DNA from: Verrucomicrobiota bacterium
GTDB lineage: Bacteria; Verrucomicrobiota; Verrucomicrobiia; Limisphaerales; JAFGQR01
Assembly (NCBI GenBank): GCA_016935555.1
Contig: JAFGQR010000087.1
Location: 1-36,132, forward strand
Length of the DNA stretch: 36,132 nt
Reading direction: 5' to 3'
Shown here: positions 31,923 to 36,132 of the stretch, piece by piece
How positions within the stretch are numbered: the stretch's first letter is position 1
Layout: each line of letters starts with the position of its first letter
The notes under the pieces: generated by a model
What the model was told of the DNA's origin: nothing
Database searches by the model: none
The model's input: the letters and a program-made list of their open reading frames with translations, nothing else
Position numbers and translations under genes: made by a program

Positions 31923-32798
31923 ATGCAATCGTTGATCGCGAAAGCCGGCACGCTGCTCGAGGCGTTGCCGTATATTCAGCGCTATAGCGGCGCGACGTTC
32001 GTCATCAAGTATGGCGGCAGCTTCATGGACTCTCCCGACGCTGAAGTCCGGCAGAGCGTCGCGCGCGACATCGTGTTTTTGGAGGCGGTGGAGATCAACC
32101 CGGTGGTCGTGCACGGCGGCGGCAAGGCCATCACCCGCGCCATGGAACGGGCCGGACTGACAGCGTCCTTCATCCAGGGCCAGCGGATCACCGATGCCGC
32201 CGCCGCCGGCGTCGTGGACCGCGTCCTGTCGCGCGAGATCAATCCGGAGATCGTGCGGACGATCCAGACGGTGGGTGGGCTGGCCGAGGGGTTTGCGGGG
32301 ACGGAGATTTTCACCTGCCGCAAGAAGGAAGCGGTGGGGGCCGACGGCGCGCGGGTGGAGTTGGGGTTTGTGGGCGAGGTGACGGGCGTCAACACGGGGC
32401 CGCTGCTCGGGTGCATCGCCCGGGGCGTCACCCCCGTCATCAGCCCGACCGCCCGTGGCGAAGACGGGCACGTTTACAACTGCAATGCCGACGTTGCGGC
32501 GGCGATGACGGCCATCGCGCTCAAGGCCAAACGGCTGGTTTATATGAGCGATGTGCCGGGTCTGATGCGCGACCCGAACGATCCCGCCAGTGTGATTCCG
32601 CATCTGCGCACCAGCGAGGTCGAGGTGCTCAAGCAAAGCGGCGTTGTGGACCGGGGCATGATTCCGAAGGTGGACAGTGCGGTGGCCGCCATCAAGACCG
32701 GCGTGGACAAGGTCTCGCTTGTGGACGGCCGGGTGCCGCACGCGGTGCTGCTCGAGATCTTCACGGACGCGGGCGTGGGCACGGAAGTGGTGCGGTAG
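31923..32798 (+). CDS. argB: Acetylglutamate kinase
   Basis: A 291-residue enzyme that phosphorylates N-acetyl-L-glutamate, the second step of arginine synthesis in the cytoplasm. Landmarks are the ATP-binding FVIKYGGSFM near 27-36, VVVHGGGKAI near 60-69, the acetylglutamate-binding stretch around YNCNADVAAAMTA, and DVPGLMRDP near 214-222, followed by GMIPKVDSAVAAIKTGV. The N-terminal helix AKAGTLLEALPYIQRYSG is of the type seen in arginine-inhibited hexameric enzymes, so feedback control by arginine is likely but inferred. The ATG at 31923 places the protein at standard length; the very long open frame before it runs antisense through both topoisomerase genes and is not real. Confidence 0.95.
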   Translation: MQSLIAKAGTLLEALPYIQRYSGATFVIKYGGSFMDSPDAEVRQSVARDIVFLEAVEINPVVVHGGGKAITRAMERAGLTASFIQGQRITDAAAAGVVDRVLSREINPEIVRTIQTVGGLAEGFAGTEIFTCRKKEAVGADGARVELGFVGEVTGVNTGPLLGCIARGVTPVISPTARGEDGHVYNCNADVAAAMTAIALKAKRLVYMSDVPGLMRDPNDPASVIPHLRTSEVEVLKQSGVVDRGMIPKVDSAVAAIKTGVDKVSLVDGRVPHAVLLEIFTDAGVGTEVVR

Positions 32799-33172
32799 GC
32801 AGGGGGCAGGGGGGTATCGGGGCATGGGATGGTTTTTTGTGGGGTGACAAGGTTGACTTTTGGCAATCGGGCTTTCTCGTCAACGTTGGATAAAAACAGG
32901 CAGAAATGGCACTTTCTGGCATGGCGTTAACGTTAACGCTTATGGGAAGCGTTTGTTTTTCGACAAAGTCGCCCCAAAGCCATCCAACAGCCAACCCCGC
33001 AGCCGGACCGGGCCCATGTTGGCCCAAAGCCGAAAACCTCCACATCAAAGATTCACCCGGAGCCGCTTTCTTCCGACATATGTAGCAGAGTGCCGTCATC
33101 AAACGGTTTGGGGCTTGGTTTGGCATTGGCGGTGAACCCTGGGCACATGTGAGTTGGGATAACGAGACCATA
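32799..33172. other. AT-richer intergenic region upstream of the sensor kinase
   Basis: A 374-base spacer that is visibly richer in A/T than the rest of the window, with runs such as GGTTTTTTG. It contains the perfect palindrome at 32924-32939 and AAGCGTTTG (32948-32956), which resembles an operator half-site. Open frames on both strands look random. Its size and composition suggest a regulatory region for the kinase gene, or possibly a small RNA that I cannot define. Confidence 0.5.
32924..32939. promoter_or_regulatory. Perfect 16-bp palindromic operator candidate
   Basis: GCGTTAACGTTAACGC is a perfect palindrome with a central AACGTT. LacI/GalR-family operators are palindromes around a central CG of this kind; the E. 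coli PurR site has the same AACGTT core. It lies about 234 bases before the sensor kinase ATG and 126 bases after argB. No LacI-type gene lies in the window, so the regulator would act from elsewhere. Confidence 0.55.
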
Positions 33173-36049
33173 ATGGCGATCGGCAGGTTGCTGGTGGTGT
33201 GCGCCCTGGCTGCGGGGCTTGCGTGGCTCGGTGCATTTGCGTTTCGCCCGGGCCGCCGGCGGGGCGCGACTTCCGGCAAGCTGGTTCCGGTGGCCGAGAG
33301 GGCGGACAATGCGATTGTGTTGACCAGCCGCGAGGGGCTGGTTGAGTGGGTGAATCCCGGGTTCACGCGGCTGACGGGCGCCACGCTTGCTGAGGTGGCC
33401 GGGCAAAGTCCGGTTGAGGCGTTTCAGGGGGCGGGTTCGGACGGCCGGATTGCGCAGCGGATCAAGGAGGGGATTGCGGGGCGGGCGCATTTCAGTGTGG
33501 ACCTGCCTTGTGCGGACAGGAAGCAGCGGCGTTACTGGCTGGTGTTGAGTTTTGCGCCGGTGCTGGGCGACAACAACCAGCTGCTGCAGTATATCGTGGT
33601 CGGCACGGACATCACTCCCTACAAGCGGTCGGAGGAGGAGCTGAGCCGTTTGAACCGGCGCAATGAACTGCTGTTGAGCGCGGCCGGGGAGGGCATTTTC
33701 GGGGTGGACCTGCTGGGCAAGATTTCGTTTGTGAATCCTGCGGCGGCGCGGATGTCGGGGTGGAACGCGACTGAGGTGGTGGGCAAGCCGGCCAGCACAC
33801 TGATTCATCAGTTGCGGATCACGACCCTGCCGGGGGGTCAGGACGACCATTTCATGGCGGCGGCCTATCACGACGGAACGGTGTTGGCGGGCGACACGGA
33901 CCTGTTTCGCCGCAAAGAAGGCACGCCGTATCCGGTCGAGTATGTGAGCAAGCCCATCGTCGAGAGCCAGCGCCTCGTGGGCACGGTCGTCGTGTTCCAC
34001 GACATCACCGACCGCAAACAAACCGAGGCGCTGCGCAGCCGGCAGGCGCGGCAGTCGGCACTCCGGGCCGACATCGGGTTTGCGCTGACGACGTCGGAGT
34101 CGTTGCCGGGCACGTTGAACCGGTGCGCGCAGGCCATTGTGAAACATCTCGAGGGGGCGTTTGCGCGCATTTGGACGCTGAACCCGGAGGAGGACATGCT
34201 TGAGCTGCAGGCGAGCGCCGGTCTGTATACGCACCTGCACGGCCAGCACAGCCGCATTCCCGTCGGCGCGTCGAAGGTGGGCACGATCGCCCGGGAGCGG
34301 GTGCCGGTTTTGGCGCACGATTTGGCGAGCGATCCGGACATCATGGACCGCGAGTGGGTGGAGCGCGAGGGGATGGTCGGTTTTGCGGGCTTTCCGTTGC
34401 TCGTTCAAAACCGGCTGGTGGGCGTGGTGGCGATGTTTTCCCAGAAACCGATGCCGCCGGACGCGCTTGAGCTGCTTGGGGCTGTGGCCGACTCCATCGC
34501 GCAGGGGATTGTGCGGAAGACGAGCGAGGCGAAGCTGAACGAGCAGGCTGCGCTCCTGGACAAGGCGCAGGACGCGATCCTTGTGCTGGACTTGGGCGAG
34601 CGCTGCATTTATTGGAACAAGAGCGCGGAGCGTCTTTACGGCTGGGCGGCGCGCGAAGTGCTGGGCCGTTCCATTGAGAGCCTGATTTACCGCGACTCCG
34701 CATCCTACCAGCAATCCCGTTCGGCAACCATGATTCGGGGCGAGTGGCTGGGGGAATGCCGCCATGTCACCCGGGGGGACGAGGCCGTCATTGTGGAGAG
34801 CCGGTGGACGCTTGTGCGCGACGATGCCGGGCAGCCGCAGTCCATTCTGATTGTCAACACGAACATCAGCGAGAAGAAGACCATTGAATCGCAGCTGCTG
34901 CGCACCCAGCGCATGGAGAGCATCGGCACCTTGGCGGGGGGGATTGCGCACGATCTCAACAATGTCCTGGCTCCGATCCTGATGTCCGTGCAGATCCTGA
35001 GGGACAAGTTCAAGGATCCTCAAAGCCACCGCATGTTGTCCATTCTCGAGAGCAGCGCGAAGCGGGGGGCGGACATGGTCAAGCAGGTGCTCACCTTTGC
35101 GCGGGGGGTTGACGGCGAGCGCATGCTTCTTCAGACGCGGCACCTGGTGAAGGAAGTCGCCAAAATGCTGGGGGAGACCCTCCCCAAATCCATCCAGGTG
35201 CGGCTCCAGCTTGCGGAGGATCTGTGGCCCATCATGGGGGACGCGACCCAGCTGCACCAGGTGATGGTGAATCTCACCGTGAATGCGCGCGACGCGATGC
35301 CTGCGGGGGGCGTCCTGACCCTGTCGGCCGAGAACGTCAGTTGCGACCCGGCGACGATGCCGGCGTCGCTCAGTCCGATTCGCGAGCTTCCCAAGCCGGG
35401 CAAGTATGTCTGCCTGAAAGTCAGCGACACCGGCACGGGGATTTCGCCGGATGTGCTGGACAAGATATTCGAGCCGTTTTTCACCACGAAGGAAGTGGGC
35501 AAGGGCACGGGCCTGGGGCTGGCGACGGTGCTTGGGATCGTCAAGAGCCACGGGGGCTTCCTCCAGGTGCAAACCGAACTGGACAAGGGCACCACCTTTT
35601 TGATCCACCTGCCCGCGGCCGAACATGCCCAGGCTCACGCCGGCGAGGGCGCGCTCGAGAACCTCCCCGGCGGCAGCGGCCAGTTGATTCTCACCGTGGA
35701 CGACGAGGCGACCGTGCTCACCATGACCAAGGAAACCCTCGAGCACTTCGGCTACCGCGTCCTGACCGCGCGCGACGGCACCGAAGCCGTCGCCGTGTAC
35801 AGCGCGCACCGCTCTGAAATCAAGGGTGTGGTCACCGACATGCTGATGCCGTTCATGGACGGCCCCGCGACCATCCGGGCGCTGCGCAAGCTTGATCCCG
35901 ACGTCAGAATCGTGGCCGCCAGCGGGCTCATGGACAGGGAGCGCATTCGCGAGTCCACGGGGATGGACGACCTGGTGTTTCTAGCCAAGCCTTACAGCGC
36001 GGAGAAACTCCTCACCACCATCCACGACCTGCTCTCGCAAACGAACTAG
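33173..36049 (+). CDS. PAS/GAF hybrid sensor histidine kinase with C-terminal receiver domain
   Basis: A 958-residue signalling protein. One membrane segment (about 6-25) is followed directly by cytoplasmic sensor modules, so there is no periplasmic sensor loop. In order: PAS (about 35-155), PAS (about 160-280), GAF (about 300-445), PAS (about 450-570), HisKA with the phospho-acceptor H593 in GGIAHDLNNVLAP, HATPase with N-box NLTVNARDAMPAGG, DTGTGI, FEPFFTTKEVGKGTGLGL, and a receiver domain (about 835-955) with D889 in VVTDMLMPFMDG and a K in LAKPYS. The kinase core is of the NtrB-like HDLNN type common in multi-PAS hybrids. A GTG at 33149 could add eight residues, but ATG 33173 starts right at the membrane segment. 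Phosphate probably passes to its own receiver. No partner regulator is adjacent. Confidence 0.9.
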   Translation: MAIGRLLVVCALAAGLAWLGAFAFRPGRRRGATSGKLVPVAERADNAIVLTSREGLVEWVNPGFTRLTGATLAEVAGQSPVEAFQGAGSDGRIAQRIKEGIAGRAHFSVDLPCADRKQRRYWLVLSFAPVLGDNNQLLQYIVVGTDITPYKRSEEELSRLNRRNELLLSAAGEGIFGVDLLGKISFVNPAAARMSGWNATEVVGKPASTLIHQLRITTLPGGQDDHFMAAAYHDGTVLAGDTDLFRRKEGTPYPVEYVSKPIVESQRLVGTVVVFHDITDRKQTEALRSRQARQSALRADIGFALTTSESLPGTLNRCAQAIVKHLEGAFARIWTLNPEEDMLELQASAGLYTHLHGQHSRIPVGASKVGTIARERVPVLAHDLASDPDIMDREWVEREGMVGFAGFPLLVQNRLVGVVAMFSQKPMPPDALELLGAVADSIAQGIVRKTSEAKLNEQAALLDKAQDAILVLDLGERCIYWNKSAERLYGWAAREVLGRSIESLIYRDSASYQQSRSATMIRGEWLGECRHVTRGDEAVIVESRWTLVRDDAGQPQSILIVNTNISEKKTIESQLLRTQRMESIGTLAGGIAHDLNNVLAPILMSVQILRDKFKDPQSHRMLSILESSAKRGADMVKQVLTFARGVDGERMLLQTRHLVKEVAKMLGETLPKSIQVRLQLAEDLWPIMGDATQLHQVMVNLTVNARDAMPAGGVLTLSAENVSCDPATMPASLSPIRELPKPGKYVCLKVSDTGTGISPDVLDKIFEPFFTTKEVGKGTGLGLATVLGIVKSHGGFLQVQTELDKGTTFLIHLPAAEHAQAHAGEGALENLPGGSGQLILTVDDEATVLTMTKETLEHFGYRVLTARDGTEAVAVYSAHRSEIKGVVTDMLMPFMDGPATIRALRKLDPDVRIVAASGLMDRERIRESTGMDDLVFLAKPYSAEKLLTTIHDLLSQTN

Positions 36050-36062
36050 CGAGCCCCCATCC

Positions 36063-36084
36063 CCGCCGCGGCGGCGGAGCTTTC
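36063..36084 (+). terminator. Possible terminator after the sensor kinase
   Basis: The palindrome CCGCCGCGGCGG (36063-36074) lies 13 bases after the kinase stop and is followed by a short pyrimidine-rich GCTTTCTT. The stem can form only with a small number of pairs and the T run is short, so this is a weak candidate. Confidence 0.2.
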
Positions 36085-36110
36085 TTGGGTCAGAAACTGG
36101 GACGGCCATC

Positions 36111-36131
36111 GAACGCCGAACGCCGAACATC
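36111..36131. repeat. Heptamer array (GAACGCC, GAACGCC, GAACATC)
   Basis: Three seven-base units in tandem at the right edge of the window, the last one diverged; the array may continue beyond the edge. It lies in non-coding DNA after the sensor kinase and has the same period as the array at 311-338, with a different word. Confidence 0.7.
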
Positions 36132-36132
36132 C

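Noticed and set aside
32907-32922. Sigma-54-like promoter TGGCAC-N5-GGCAT upstream of the sensor kinase
   Set aside because: The GG and GC dinucleotides are separated by nine bases, not the strict ten, and the -12 element lacks the TTGC form.
1-36132. tRNA, rRNA, CRISPR array, insertion sequence or integrase
   Set aside because: No cloverleaf-like CCA-ended segment, no regularly spaced long repeats and no transposase or integrase frame could be recognised on either strand.

Overview
The window reads as a piece of a high-GC bacterial chromosome, most likely from the PVC superphylum and probably Verrucomicrobiota (Limisphaerales/Pedosphaera-like). Four things point there: a double-length UvrA with four ABC ATPase modules (the fused form I know from Chlamydia and relatives); several Tat-exported Gfo/Idh/MocA oxidoreductases and an SGNH hydrolase beside a GH29 fucosidase and a beta-helix pectate-lyase-like protein; a ParE/ParC-type topoisomerase pair; and starts that mostly lack clear Shine-Dalgarno sequences. 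This is recognition by eye; no search was run. No rRNA, tRNA, CRISPR array, insertion sequence or phage module was seen.

Layout. 1-359: non-coding, with a hexamer array, a heptamer array folded into a hairpin, and a possible degenerate copy of a dispersed repeat. 360-1169 (-): M48 lipoprotein metalloprotease. 1525-5500 (+): tightly overlapping four-gene operon, plsY - GNAT/class-V aminotransferase fusion - membrane protein - spermidine-synthase-like protein, with an ATGA overlap at two of its three junctions. A Tat-exported Gfo/Idh oxidoreductase (5599) and a YceI protein (7101) follow. 7971-10197 (-): nitroreductase and secreted alpha-L-fucosidase. 10511-11961 (+): lipoprotein cyclophilin and NUDIX hydrolase. 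11927-17947 (-): 2006-residue tandem UvrA. 18048-20465 (+): NagA-like deacetylase and a SAM methyltransferase. 20617-22935 (-): secreted beta-helix protein. 23035-25375 (+): SGNH hydrolase and a second Gfo/Idh. 25514-27475 (-): CocE/PepX-type secreted hydrolase. 27741-31763 (-): parE-parC pair. 31923-32798 (+): argB. 32799-33172: unusually AT-rich spacer with a perfect 16-bp operator-like palindrome. 33173-36049 (+): PAS/GAF hybrid histidine kinase. The window ends in another heptamer array.

How the genes fit together. The secreted or periplasmic enzymes (fucosidase, beta-helix lyase-like protein, SGNH esterase-like protein, two Tat oxidoreductases, NagA) suit a life of degrading complex, possibly esterified and fucosylated, polysaccharides. 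They sit in several small transcription units, not one locus. Housekeeping genes (uvrA, parE/parC, argB, nudix, cyclophilin) are mixed in.

The strongest candidate for something undescribed is the 1525-5500 operon. It couples an acyl-phosphate acyltransferase, an acyltransferase fused to a PLP aminotransferase, and a membrane/aminopropyltransferase-like pair with altered active-site residues, which could make an amino-containing lipid or acyl-amine. The second is a dispersed intergenic repeat family: two copies about 9 kb apart in opposite orientation keep a GC hairpin through a compensatory base-pair change.
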